From Aquimarina pacifica (GTDB lineage Bacteria; Bacteroidota; Bacteroidia; Flavobacteriales; Flavobacteriaceae): a stretch of 64,000 bases of DNA. Location: NCBI RefSeq assembly GCF_000520955.1, contig NZ_JACC01000021.1, forward strand, positions 1 through 64,000, in the 5' to 3' direction. Every line of letters begins with the position of its first letter. Within the stretch, counting starts at the first letter, position 1. The notes beneath the pieces are model-generated. The model was not told the origin of the DNA. It saw nothing but the letters and a program-made list of their open reading frames with translations, and ran no database searches. A program made the translations under genes and the position numbers. Below are positions 1 through 8,968 of this stretch, in pieces.

Positions 1-351
1 CTTGTAACGATTATTCAGGACGTCACAAACTAACACATCCACACTTTAAAAACAACTTTGCCTAAAAACAGCAATAAGTCCGTCATTAATCTTACAAGAG
101 CATAGAAAATTAGTCTTATTCAATATGTAATTAAACTCATTGTCTATTTAATAAAACCCTCAGGATAAAAGTAACATAGCAACTTCTAAAACCTTAATCT
201 CAAAAAGCCTCGATCAATTTAGGAGTAAAAAAGAAAAGAAAATCATGCTCTACATCAGCGCATATAAGTAACAGTTATATTCTATAAAGCGGTTAAGTAA
301 AACTATAAACAGTGAGTGTTAAAAAAATCTAGAATCCAGACTAAACCACCA
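1..351. other. Gene-free left edge
   Basis: AT-rich sequence with no convincing coding frame. It lies downstream of the minus-strand DUF1684 gene. Read on the minus strand, a short T-run near 324-330 follows a weak hairpin and might end that gene's transcript, but I would not call it firmly. Confidence 0.4.
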
Positions 352-966
352 TTATTCGTTCTCAGGATACTTATTATACTTCATTACACCCGCAACAATC
401 TTGAGATCTACATGATTTTCTGCTGGTGGTATAGGGCAAGAATATCGTGAATTATATGCACAGTATGGGTTATACGCTGTGTTAAAATCTATCACTATAT
501 TTTTACCATCAGGTATTTTTAGGTCTATAAAACGCCCCCCAGCATAACTTTCTTCTCCATTGCTTAAGTCTGTAAAAGGAAGAAACAAATAATCTTCATA
601 CTCGGGCTGTGTCTTTAATCCTTGATTTTGATAAATCGATAAAACATATTTCCTATCCTTTAGCACAAAACTTGCCTCTCCATATTTTACATACAATGGC
701 TCCCTTCCTGTTGTGGTTTTCATTATAAAAGGTGTCTCAAAAGGGGTTCTAACAAACGTAGCTTGTACACAAAAGTTTGTATTAATATCGAAAAAAGACA
801 ATGACTTAAAACGTTCTAGATCCTTTGGTGTTAATGGTGAAGTTTCACTAGAACTAAACTTCTCATTTAACTCTTCCTGAAAAGACAAGATTCTTTTTAT
901 CGCTACAGAATCCTGTGCAACAGTATTTAAAACAAAAAAAAGTAATAAAAATGAAAACCTAAACAC
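352..966 (-). CDS. DUF1684 family exported protein
   Basis: The protein belongs to the DUF1684 family, whose biochemical role is not established. What shows this is the C-terminal half: a GGRFIDLKIPDG stretch, then DFNTAYNPYCAYN, then CPIPPAENHVDL, the conserved Asn/Pro/Cys-rich signature of the family. The N-terminus has a hydrophobic signal segment ending in NTVAQ, so it is probably exported. The frame can open with TTG at 990, but an exact TAnnTTTG promoter element overlaps that point (980-987). I therefore prefer the GTG at 966, which directly follows a purine-rich AGAGAG and begins at the signal peptide. It is a monocistronic gene, divergent from the MFS transporter. Function is unknown beyond the family. 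Confidence 0.8.
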   Translation of the reverse strand: MFRFSFLLLFFVLNTVAQDSVAIKRILSFQEELNEKFSSSETSPLTPKDLERFKSLSFFDINTNFCVQATFVRTPFETPFIMKTTTGREPLYVKYGEASFVLKDRKYVLSIYQNQGLKTQPEYEDYLFLPFTDLSNGEESYAGGRFIDLKIPDGKNIVIDFNTAYNPYCAYNSRYSCPIPPAENHVDLKIVAGVMKYNKYPENE

Positions 967-979
967 CTCTCTTTTTTTG

Positions 980-987
980 CAAAAGTA
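980..987 (-). promoter_or_regulatory. Bacteroidetes -7 promoter element for the DUF1684 gene
   Basis: Read on the minus strand the site is TACTTTTG, an exact match to the TAnnTTTG -7 consensus of Bacteroidetes housekeeping promoters. No clear -33 TTG is seen at the usual spacing. Its position inside the longest possible reading frame argues that translation starts downstream, at 966. Confidence 0.45.
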
Positions 988-1167
988 CAATTTACAATTA
1001 GTTAACTAATTTATTTAATTAAAATTGTGTAGTAATATTAGGTAAAAAACTATTTTTATCGATTAATTTACCGTCAAGCACATAGTTACCTAAAAATCAA
1101 ACATTAGTTATGTCATATAAATTTGAATAGTGCCTCCAAATTTATGTAAATAATAGACCTTAATAAT

Positions 1168-2376
1168 ATGCTCAAAATTTTACTAAGTTATTTTAAATCT
1201 TTTTCGGGCTTATCAAATGAAATTTGGTGGTTGGCATTAATTACACTCATTAATAGAGCGGGTGCAATGGTAATTCCTTTCCTATCCTTATACTTGACAG
1301 ATAGTTTGGATTTTTCTTTGCAGCAAGTTGGATGGATTATGACAAGTTATGGTTTGGGATCGTTCTTAGGAGCTTGGTTAGGAGGTAAATTAAGTGATCA
1401 AATCGGATACTATAAAGTAATTCTTATGTCTTTGTTCTTAACAGGGGTTTCATTTATAGTTATTCAATATTTTTCTTCTTTTTGGAGCATTTGCATTAGT
1501 TTCTTTTTTTTAATTGCCATTGCGGATATGGCTAGACCAGCATTTTTTGTAGCATTGAGTGCCTATAGTAAACCAGAAAACAAAACTAGATCATTAACTT
1601 TTATCCGATTAGCTATTAACTTAGGGTTTTCTGTTGGTCCTGCACTTGGTGGAGCTATAATTGCTTCACTAGGGTATTATGGCCTATTTTGGGTAGATGG
1701 TATCACTTGTATTATGGCTGCATTAGTCATGATCAAAACTTTACATCCTAAAAAAGCTAAAATACAGGATAAAGAGGTGGTAATTAAGAACCCCATCGCA
1801 GCACATAATGATGGTATTTATATGTTGTTTCTGTTAGCATTGGTCTTATTCGGTTTTATATTTGTTCAGTATTTTTCTACCATACCTCTATATTATAAAG
1901 AAATACACAACTTATCAGAAGAAAAAATCGGTCTATTACTAGCCATGAATGGAGCTTTGATCTTTTTATTCGAGATGCCCCTAATTACGCATTTAGAAAA
2001 GACTTCTCTCACCAAAATACGAAATGTAACTATTGGATTTATTCTTACAGGAATCAGCTTCGCTCTATTTCTAGTAACACCATGGGTAGGGATCCTTATT
2101 ATTGGTATGATTATGGCAACTTTTGGAGAAATGGTTGCTTTTCCGTTTGGAAATGCATTTGCCCTTGAGCGATCTAAGAAAGGTAGACAAGGTGCCTATA
2201 TGGGACTATATAGCATGTCTTTTTCGGTAGCCCATATTTTTGGTCATAATTCGGGTATGCAACTGATCAATTATTTTGGTTATAATAACACCTGGATTTT
2301 AATGACCATAATTGCAGCAATAGGTATGTTTTTACTTTATCTGGTAAAACAAAAGCTCAATCAAGAAATAAAATAG
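1168..2376 (+). CDS. MFS transporter (multidrug-efflux type)
   Basis: This is a 402-residue major facilitator superfamily permease of the inner membrane with about twelve hydrophobic segments. The cytoplasmic loop between helices 2 and 3 carries the MFS motif A as GAWLGGKLSDQIGYYK, and the motif before helix 5 reads LAINLGFSVGPALGG, as in drug:H+ antiporters and related exporters. The ATG at 1168 fits the first helix. The substrate cannot be read from sequence. The gene stands alone; the next feature downstream is the convergent terminator of the first small-RNA unit. Confidence 0.85.
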   Translation: MLKILLSYFKSFSGLSNEIWWLALITLINRAGAMVIPFLSLYLTDSLDFSLQQVGWIMTSYGLGSFLGAWLGGKLSDQIGYYKVILMSLFLTGVSFIVIQYFSSFWSICISFFFLIAIADMARPAFFVALSAYSKPENKTRSLTFIRLAINLGFSVGPALGGAIIASLGYYGLFWVDGITCIMAALVMIKTLHPKKAKIQDKEVVIKNPIAAHNDGIYMLFLLALVLFGFIFVQYFSTIPLYYKEIHNLSEEKIGLLLAMNGALIFLFEMPLITHLEKTSLTKIRNVTIGFILTGISFALFLVTPWVGILIIGMIMATFGEMVAFPFGNAFALERSKKGRQGAYMGLYSMSFSVAHIFGHNSGMQLINYFGYNNTWILMTIIAAIGMFLLYLVKQKLNQEIK

Positions 2377-2423
2377 CATTGCTCTTTACGACACCATTTA
2401 TAAACTTGATTGTCGCCTTAGAA

Positions 2424-2547
2424 ATAAAAACAAAGAAAGCGTTCATTAGAACGCTTTCCTGTAATAGGGCAAATTATGTACTCTCTTTAGCTTCAAGTTA
2501 TATGGGGCTTTTAACTAATGTCCTCACACTTAATTTATCCCTTACTT
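2424..2547 (-). ncRNA. Putative small RNA, copy 1 of a four-copy family
   Basis: Read on the minus strand, the unit has a near-consensus -7 box (TTAGTTTG, plus 2554-2561) with a TTG 20 nt upstream. It continues with the family core GTGTGAGGACATTAGT and CTAAAGAGAGTAC, and ends in a perfect 10-bp hairpin (GAAAGCGTTC/GAACGCTTTC, plus 2435-2458) followed by a T-rich tract. TTAG and CTAA can pair to close an apical hairpin. No conserved reading frame is present. The orientation is inferred from the T-tract and the promoter; the 5' end is approximate. I do not recognise the RNA family. Confidence 0.55.
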
Positions 2548-2824
2548 ATATTCCAAACTAATATTTCAGGTAAATAGTATACAAAACCTAAAACATTAGA
2601 CATAAATACTTATAATTGTGAGAATTACAAATCTACTATAAAAAAAAACAATTACAAAAAAATACGTCAAAAACTAAAAAATAGGTATCAAAATATAAAT
2701 ATATTTTCAAGAATTAGGAAGTATAAAATGTAGCATATTATAACAAAACACAAATTAACCAAACATTAAATTCATGATTACTACGTTAGGGCTATAATAA
2801 ATTGAATACCGAGAAAATTAAGAA

Positions 2825-2944
2825 TACAAAAAAAGCGTTCTTTATGAACGCTTTTATAAGTTTTGGGGCTAAATTATGTACTCTCTTTAGTTTCAAAATT
2901 TGGGGTCTTAAGACTAATGTCCTCACACTTAATTCATCCCTGAT
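2825..2944 (-). ncRNA. Putative small RNA, copy 2
   Basis: Same architecture as copy 1: TTAATTTG box at plus 2951-2958, 22 nt to GTGTGAGGACATTAGT, a TCTTAAGA/CCCC segment, then AACTAAAGAGAGTAC, a GCCCC patch and a terminator hairpin with 10-bp arms AAAAGCGTTC/GAACGCTTTT (plus 2831-2855) followed by T7 on the minus strand. TTAGT and ACTAA form the stem below the C-rich loop. Copies 2 and 3 are nearly identical and their homology continues well upstream of the promoter. No open frame is conserved between copies. Confidence 0.6.
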
Positions 2945-3577
2945 GTATTCCAAATTAATATTTTAGTTCTGTATCGTCATACAACCCAAAATGTTAATTA
3001 GTAGTATACATCAATATGTTTTTATGTTATTACAAATGAACATAAAAAAAACGTCAAACCAAAAAAAACAACGTTAAAAAACATAAATAATCGATGAAAT
3101 ACACATTTTTTAACAAAAACTCATTTTTAGACATAACAAATCAAAGATTATTATTAATCACGGTACGATTTAAAAAATATTTTATCAATAGGTTTCGATA
3201 CGTTTATATTTAACAACCAACTAATAAAAAAACATAAATAGCTATTAGGTACTAATAAGTAAAAAGGTCATTCAGGGATTGATAATAGTATGCACAAAAA
3301 AAGCGTTCTTTATGAACGCTTTTATAAGTTTACTGGGGCAAATTACGTACTCTCTTTAGTTTCAAAATTTGGGGTCTTTAGACTAATGTCCTCACACTTA
3401 ATTTATCCCTGAAGTATGTCAAACTAATATCCTAAATATGCATCGTCATACATTCAAAAACGTTAGTTTCAAACATACATCAATATATGTTTTTAAGTTA
3501 CTATAAATATAATGTAAAAAAATTGTTAAACCAAAGAAAACAACGTTAAAAAACATAAATAATCGATGAAATACACA
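2831..3577. repeat. Tandem duplication of about 470 bp carrying small-RNA copies 2 and 3
   Basis: Two adjacent copies start at the terminator hairpins (2831 and 3299) and run to a shared upstream block: ATAAATAATCGATGAAATAC is found near 3083 and again near 3556. Identity covers the RNA, the promoter box, a GTATGACGAT stretch upstream of it, and AACGTTAAAAAACATAAATA. The sequence between the shared blocks has diverged. This indicates a duplication including regulatory sequence. Confidence 0.7.
3294..3413 (-). ncRNA. Putative small RNA, copy 3
   Basis: Near-duplicate of copy 2 about 470 bp further on. It has a TTAGTTTG box at plus 3420-3427, the GTGTGAGGACATTAGT and AACTAAAGAGAGTAC core, GACCCC and GCCCC patches, and the same AAAAGCGTTC hairpin terminator with T-run. 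The substitutions relative to copy 2 fall mostly in the linker near the terminator. Each copy keeps its own promoter-like box and terminator, so it looks like an independent transcription unit. Confidence 0.6.
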
Positions 3578-3981
3578 AATTTATATAAAAAAACAGTATA
3601 AAGATAAGATTTTACTCTAATCATTAACTATAAAAGGTATTACCAAAACACAAATTCATAAAATTGACTCTTGTAATAATAATTTTGTAATTAACAATAG
3701 TACTGTTATAGAAACAAAGACTTTTTAAAAAAATTATGAATCAGCATGTTATTATTCTATGCACAAGCTATTTAAACAAATACTTCTATAGATATTTTAG
3801 ATGCAAGTGTGACAATTTATCTAACAACACTTTTTTCTTTGGTATTGATAACTACCTACCTGCTATTTTTAACACCTATTACCCCAATAATGGCGTTACC
3901 CAGCTTTGACCACTCTAGGAACAATGATTTCCTTCATACAAAATACGAATAGTACGATAGGTTATTATTAAAAACAAATCG

Positions 3982-4084
3982 CACAAAAAAACGTCTAAGT
4001 TTCTTTTAGACGTTTTTTAATCTTTCCCTGTACTCTCTTTAGTTTCCCTAACTAATGTCCTCACACAAGATAAGATGTATTTCT
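3982..4084 (-). ncRNA. Putative small RNA, copy 4 (divergent, 3' of the AsnC-type gene)
   Basis: The shortest member. It keeps GTGTGAGGACATTAGTT and AACTAAAGAGAGTAC, separated only by AGGGA so that TTAGTT/AACTAA forms a tight hairpin. It ends in a different terminator (11-bp arms AAAACGTCTAA/TTAGACGTTTT plus T7). A TTAGTTTA box at plus 4091-4098 sits exactly 24 nt before the core, as in copy 1. It lies directly downstream of the minus-strand Lrp/AsnC gene and could be either its own transcript or the processed 3' end and terminator of that gene. Confidence 0.5.
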
Positions 4085-4116
4085 TTATAATAAACTAAAC
4101 AAAATCTGTGCCATAA

Positions 4117-4578
4117 TTATATTTCAACTCTTCTTAACGCTTTATTAGTAATAGGACTACTTTCTATTAGGTTTGATAATATTATATGTGTTTTTACTTC
4201 ACCATAGGTAATCAATCGGTCAATGAATTCTTGTAAATGTATCTGATCTCTCAGGATGACTTCCATAATAATATTTTCATTACCTGTGATCCTGTAGCAA
4301 TTCATAACCTCATCAAAATCAGAAACTTTGACCAAAAAAGGCTTCAATCTACCCATAAATGCTCGTAAAGTGATCATTGCCTTCAATTGATATCCTGTTT
4401 TTGTATAAGATACTTTTGCTACATAACCATTTAGAATCCCATAATCCTCCATTTTTTTTATTCTTTCTGCCACTGCTGGAGAACTAAGACCTACTTTTCT
4501 GCCTATCTCTGCATTAGATAATCTAGCATTTTGCTGAAGACATTTTAAAATTTCCCAATTCGTGGTATCTACTTTCAT
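4117..4578 (-). CDS. Lrp/AsnC family transcriptional regulator
   Basis: A 153-residue feast/famine regulator. Residues 1-60 form the winged HTH typical of AsnC: DTTNWEILKCLQQNARLSNAEIGRKVGLSSPAVAERIKK overall, with the recognition helix around SSPAVAERIKKME. The C-terminal half is the RAM/Lrp ligand-binding alpha-beta domain, including the family pattern in which a CYRITGNENIIMEV strand precedes the effector pocket. Such proteins bind amino acids or related small molecules as oligomers. It is transcribed away from the divergent orphan protein at 4728, so it may control that gene, itself, or the MFS permease beyond the small RNAs. The effector is unknown. Confidence 0.85.
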   Translation of the reverse strand: MKVDTTNWEILKCLQQNARLSNAEIGRKVGLSSPAVAERIKKMEDYGILNGYVAKVSYTKTGYQLKAMITLRAFMGRLKPFLVKVSDFDEVMNCYRITGNENIIMEVILRDQIHLQEFIDRLITYGEVKTHIILSNLIESSPITNKALRRVEI

Positions 4579-4703
4579 AAGTTATTTACTGTTACAAGTA
4601 CAAATACTTCGTTTTTAAAACAAAAAACAAGTTTCACTTTAATTATTAAGGCAAATTAGCTTTTTTATATTAAATTAGAAAGAAAATTTATCGAAAATAG
4701 CTT

Positions 4704-4711
4704 TATTTTTG
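4704..4711 (+). promoter_or_regulatory. -7 promoter element before the orphan protein
   Basis: TATTTTTG matches the TAnnTTTG consensus exactly and lies 16 nt before the ATG at 4728, giving a very short leader. No good -33 TTG is visible at 17-23 nt upstream, so the call rests on the -7 box and its position. Confidence 0.4.
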
Positions 4712-4727
4712 GATAAGGAAAACATGT

Positions 4728-5111
4728 ATGAGATTACAACCCCGAAATAAAAGATTACATAAAAAGGCTCTAGAAATATTCAGACTTTCTAGAAATATTT
4801 CTACGTATCTTATTCATGACCTATCATCACTACAAAACAATGGGTCGGAAAATCCACATATCTATTTTACAGGTGATATCATACGGCAATCTGATTTATT
4901 AGCACTTAAAATAATTAGCGCAGAAAATCAAGCTTTTCAGGATGACCGAATTAAGCATGCTAACTCTTTGATTCATATCACTAATCGACTCTACAAAAAT
5001 TGCCAGCGCCTTGAGCAGTCTCAAAGCAACGGTAAAGAATTTTTGATTTTATTACGTAAGGAATTGAGAAAATTCAAACACCTACAACGTAATTGGTTAC
5101 TTACTTTATAA
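4728..5111 (+). CDS. Hypothetical protein, mostly alpha-helical
   Basis: I do not recognise this 127-residue protein. It has no signal peptide or membrane segment, is rich in Lys, Arg, Leu and Ile, and reads as four amphipathic helices. The stretch KALEIFRLSRNISTYLI followed by GDIIRQSDLLALKIISAENQ faintly resembles the spacing in four-helix-bundle proteins of the 23S rRNA intervening-sequence type, but the key residues are not there and I would not assign it. The gene stands alone with its own -7 element and is divergent from the AsnC-type regulator, which makes co-regulation by that protein possible. Coding status is supported by an uninterrupted frame with a close promoter. Confidence 0.6.
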   Translation: MRLQPRNKRLHKKALEIFRLSRNISTYLIHDLSSLQNNGSENPHIYFTGDIIRQSDLLALKIISAENQAFQDDRIKHANSLIHITNRLYKNCQRLEQSQSNGKEFLILLRKELRKFKHLQRNWLLTL

Positions 5112-5292
5112 ATTTTACAAGCTATAATTTACAATCAGGTGTATCTAAAACATATAGGTATTATTTCTACATAGGTGTAGAGTACAGGTACAACTTCACA
5201 AAACAACCATATTTTTTTGTTCTACACACACTATCTCTGATTTAAATTTAAGACACATCTTATTTTTATAAATTATAAAAATAATTTTGAAC

Positions 5293-8200
5293 TTACATAT
5301 TTCGTCGATATTGACCTCCTACTTCGAACAAAGCTGTTGTTATTTCTCCTAATGAACATTTTTTACAGACTTCCATAAGAGATTCAAAAATATTCTTGTT
5401 ATTGATCGCTCTTTCTTGTAATTCGGATAATAATACAGTGGTATCTGCCGCATTTCTCTTATGTAGTTCAGTAAGCATTGTTATTTGATATTGCTTTTCT
5501 TCTTCAGTTGCTCGTATTACTTCTCCTGGTGTTACTGTAGGAGAGCCTTTAGAGCTCAAAAAAGTATTAACTCCTATTATAGGAAATTCTCCGGTATGCT
5601 TTAATGTTTCATAGTACAAACTTTCTTCCTGTATTTTACTTCGTTGATACATTGTCTCCATAGCACCTAATACTCCTCCTCTCTCTGTAATTCTGTCAAA
5701 TTCAATAAGTACAGCATCCTCTACAAGGTCTGTTAATTCTTCAATAATAAAAGATCCCTGAATAGGGTTTTCATTTTTAGCCAATCCTAATTCCTTATTT
5801 ATAATCAGCTGTATTGCCATTGCCCTACGAACGGATTCTTCTGTTGGGGTTGTAATCGCCTCATCATATGCATTTGTATGCAGTGAGTTACAATTATCAT
5901 AGATTGCATACAAGGCTTGTAGTGTTGTTCTAATATCATTAAAGTCAATTTCTTGAGCATGTAAAGATCTACCAGAAGTTTGAATATGATATTTTAACAT
6001 TTGAGCTCTTGCATTAGCTCCATACTTGTCTCTTAGAGCTTTGGACCATATTTTGCGTGCTACCCTACCAATTACTGCATATTCTGGATCTATACCATTA
6101 GAAAAAAAGAATGATAAATTTGGTCCGAACTTATTGATATCCATACCGCGACTAAGGTAATATTCTACATAGGTAAAACCATTTGCAAGGGTTAGGGCTA
6201 GTTGTGTAATAGGGTTGGCCCCAGCTTCTGCAATATGATATCCAGAAATAGATACAGAATAAAAATTACGTACCTGTTTGTCAATAAAATATTCCTGTAC
6301 ATCACCCATTAGTCTCAAAGCAAATTCTGTAGAAAAAATGCAAGTATTCTGTGCTTGATCTTCTTTAAGTATATCTGCTTGAACGGTACCTCGTACTGTA
6401 TTTAGAGTGGTCTTCTTTATTTCTTCATAAACATCGCTAGGCAAAACCTGATCCCCTGTTACTCCCAGAAGCATTAACCCAAGTCCATCATTACCCTCGG
6501 GGAGTGCTCCTTGATATTTTGGACGTTGGCCTCCTTTTTCTTTGTATATTTTCTTGATGGTCTCTTCAACTTCTGACTCGAGGTTATTAGTCTTAATATA
6601 TTTCTCACAATTTTGATCAATTGCAGCATTCATAAAGAAACCTAATAACATAGGCGCAGGACCATTAATTGTCATGCTTACAGAAGTCATAGGATGCGTC
6701 AAATCAAAACCTGAATATAACTTCTTTGCATCATCAAGACAACAAATTGATACTCCTGCGTTTCCTATTTTACCATAGATATCTGGCCTATGATCGGGGT
6801 CATTACCGTAGAGCGTTACCGAATCAAAAGCTGTTGAGAGTCGCTTTGCGGGCATTCCTAAACTTACATAATGAAACCGTCTATTCGTACGCTCTGGCCC
6901 TCCTTCTCCTGCAAACATTCTGGTAGGGTCTTCCCCTGTTCGTTTAAAAGGATATAAGCCAGATGTAAACGGAAAATCTCCAGGTACATTTTCTTGTAAA
7001 CACCATTTTAGAATATCTCCCCAAGCTTCATATTTTGGCAATGCAACTTTAGGAATTTGACTTTGTGACAAGGATGCGGTATGTGTTTCTATTTTTATTT
7101 CTTTATCTCTGACCTTAAAAGAATAGATGGGATCTTTATACCTCTGAACCTTTTGTTTCCACCCTACGATCGTCTCCCAATTATGTGGATTTAGATTTAA
7201 TTTTTCCTGATCAAATTGTGCGAATAAAAGATCTAAAAACACTTTTGTATTTTTATCTTTAGTTTCTTCATACACCCTACTTTGGTCGAGCCCTGATTTT
7301 GTAAGTAGTTCTTCTTCATCAACCGCCAAATTAGTCACGGATAAAATAGTTTGAAAAATACCATATAACCTTTGAGCAACTTTTGTTTGGGTCTTTACAT
7401 TTTTATTATATGCTCTATTATTCTCAGAAATTTCAGACAAGTAGCGTGTACGACTCGGCGGAATTACAAAAATCTTCTCAGACATTTCTTTAGAAATCAG
7501 AAAATCTGATTTGAGAGCTGCTCCTGTTTTTTCTACCATCTTGTCCATTATCGCCTTGTAGAGCGTATTCATTCCAGGGTCATTAAATTGTGAGGCAATC
7601 GTACCATATACAGGAAGTTCCTCTTGAGGGGTATCCCACAATTGATGATTACGCATATATTGCTTCTTTACATCTCTAAGCGCATCGAGAGAACCTCTCT
7701 TGTCAAACTTATTAATAGCTACCAAATCAGCAAAATCTAACATATCGATTTTTTCTAACTGCGTGGCAGCTCCAAATTCTGGTGTCATTACATATAAGGA
7801 GGTGTCACTATGTTCTAAAATCTCTGTATCAGATTGCCCAATACCTGAAGTTTCTAGAATAATAATATCAAACTCTGCCGCTTTTAACACCTCTATAGCT
7901 TCTGCCACATATTTTGATAATGCAAGATTAGATTGTCTAGTGGCCAGAGATCTCATATAGACCCTAGGAGAATTAATTGCATTCATTCTAATTCTATCGC
8001 CTAATAACGCTCCTCCGGTTTTTCTTTTGGATGGGTCTACCGAAATGAGTCCGATAGTTTTCTCAGGAAAGTCAAGTAAAAATCGACGAACTAACTCATC
8101 TACTAGAGAAGATTTTCCTGCTCCTCCTGTTCCTGTGATCCCTAATACTGGTGTTTGAGAATTTATATTCTTCTTATGAATCTTTTCGAGAGCATCTTTT

Positions 8201-8739
8201 GCTATTTCTGGAAAATTCTCTGCTGCAGAAATAACACGTGCTATAGCCCCAATTTTCTTTTTTGGTAAATGTGCTACTTCTCCATTAAGTACATCCCCTA
8301 TAGGAAAATCTGATTGTGCTACCAGATCATTTATCATTCCTTGTAATCCTAATTCTCTCCCGTCATCAGGAGAATAAATTCGAGTAATCCCATAATCCAT
8401 CAAATCCTTAATTTCTTCAGGAAGAATTACACCGCCACCGCCACCAAATATCTTGATGTGGCTCGCTCCTTTTTCCTTCAACAAATCGTACATATACTTA
8501 AAATACTCATTATGTCCTCCTTGATATGAAGTCATCGCTATGGCATTCGCGTCTTCTTGTATTGCGCAATTAACAACTTCTTCTACACTGCGATCATGCC
8601 CCAAATGAATAACTTCTACCCCGGTAGACTGTATAATACGACGCATAATATTAATCGCGGCATCATGACCATCGAATAATGAAGCTGCAGTCACGATTCT
8701 AACTTTGTTTTTGGGTATATATGGTGATTTTTGATTCAT
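5293..8739 (-). CDS. icmF: Fused isobutyryl-CoA mutase (adenosylcobalamin-dependent, IcmF)
   Basis: A cytosolic 1148-residue fusion that interconverts isobutyryl-CoA and butyryl-CoA by a B12 radical mechanism and carries its own G-protein chaperone. Domain order: a B12-binding domain (residues about 13-145; DGHDAA with the cobalt-ligand His25, and [12 protein letters not shown]), a MeaB-like GTPase (about 195-410; P-loop GTGGAGKS at 203-210, NKFD), and the TIM-barrel mutase domain (about 560-1148). Substrate specificity can be read from two positions: Phe598 in GLYPFKR, where methylmalonyl-CoA mutases have Tyr, and Gln797 in KEDQAQN, where they have Arg. Both are the isobutyryl-type residues. 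Single gene, divergent from the metalloprotease. It needs imported or salvaged cobalamin. Confidence 0.93.
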   Translation of the reverse strand: MNQKSPYIPKNKVRIVTAASLFDGHDAAINIMRRIIQSTGVEVIHLGHDRSVEEVVNCAIQEDANAIAMTSYQGGHNEYFKYMYDLLKEKGASHIKIFGGGGGVILPEEIKDLMDYGITRIYSPDDGRELGLQGMINDLVAQSDFPIGDVLNGEVAHLPKKKIGAIARVISAAENFPEIAKDALEKIHKKNINSQTPVLGITGTGGAGKSSLVDELVRRFLLDFPEKTIGLISVDPSKRKTGGALLGDRIRMNAINSPRVYMRSLATRQSNLALSKYVAEAIEVLKAAEFDIIILETSGIGQSDTEILEHSDTSLYVMTPEFGAATQLEKIDMLDFADLVAINKFDKRGSLDALRDVKKQYMRNHQLWDTPQEELPVYGTIASQFNDPGMNTLYKAIMDKMVEKTGAALKSDFLISKEMSEKIFVIPPSRTRYLSEISENNRAYNKNVKTQTKVAQRLYGIFQTILSVTNLAVDEEELLTKSGLDQSRVYEETKDKNTKVFLDLLFAQFDQEKLNLNPHNWETIVGWKQKVQRYKDPIYSFKVRDKEIKIETHTASLSQSQIPKVALPKYEAWGDILKWCLQENVPGDFPFTSGLYPFKRTGEDPTRMFAGEGGPERTNRRFHYVSLGMPAKRLSTAFDSVTLYGNDPDHRPDIYGKIGNAGVSICCLDDAKKLYSGFDLTHPMTSVSMTINGPAPMLLGFFMNAAIDQNCEKYIKTNNLESEVEETIKKIYKEKGGQRPKYQGALPEGNDGLGLMLLGVTGDQVLPSDVYEEIKKTTLNTVRGTVQADILKEDQAQNTCIFSTEFALRLMGDVQEYFIDKQVRNFYSVSISGYHIAEAGANPITQLALTLANGFTYVEYYLSRGMDINKFGPNLSFFFSNGIDPEYAVIGRVARKIWSKALRDKYGANARAQMLKYHIQTSGRSLHAQEIDFNDIRTTLQALYAIYDNCNSLHTNAYDEAITTPTEESVRRAMAIQLIINKELGLAKNENPIQGSFIIEELTDLVEDAVLIEFDRITERGGVLGAMETMYQRSKIQEESLYYETLKHTGEFPIIGVNTFLSSKGSPTVTPGEVIRATEEEKQYQITMLTELHKRNAADTTVLLSELQERAINNKNIFESLMEVCKKCSLGEITTALFEVGGQYRRNM

Positions 8740-8968
8740 TGATAATAAATAGAAGATTAATCAGTGCTAATTTACGAAATTCTCACTTAAAAACATTTTT
8801 AAATAAGAATTTCGTATCAAAAAACACTTCTCAACAGTATTAGTTTGATGCAGCGATGATACAACTTTGAACAATAGCATACTAATTTTTCTTAGAATTT
8901 TGTTATAGTTTCGATTTATAACACTAGAATCAAATATCTTGCAGCTTGAATACACAAACACACGTAAA

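Noticed and set aside
2379..2561. 60-codon plus-strand frame after the MFS gene
   Set aside because: It runs through the antisense of the first small-RNA unit and its terminator, and has no protein-like composition.
2831..3323. Repeated GCGTTC/GAACGC hairpins as a CRISPR-like array
   Set aside because: The units are about 400-470 bp apart, only two are closely identical, and there are no cas genes; they are terminators.
6726..6926. Plus-strand frames within icmF, including 7700-7960
   Set aside because: Antisense shadows of a strongly supported gene.
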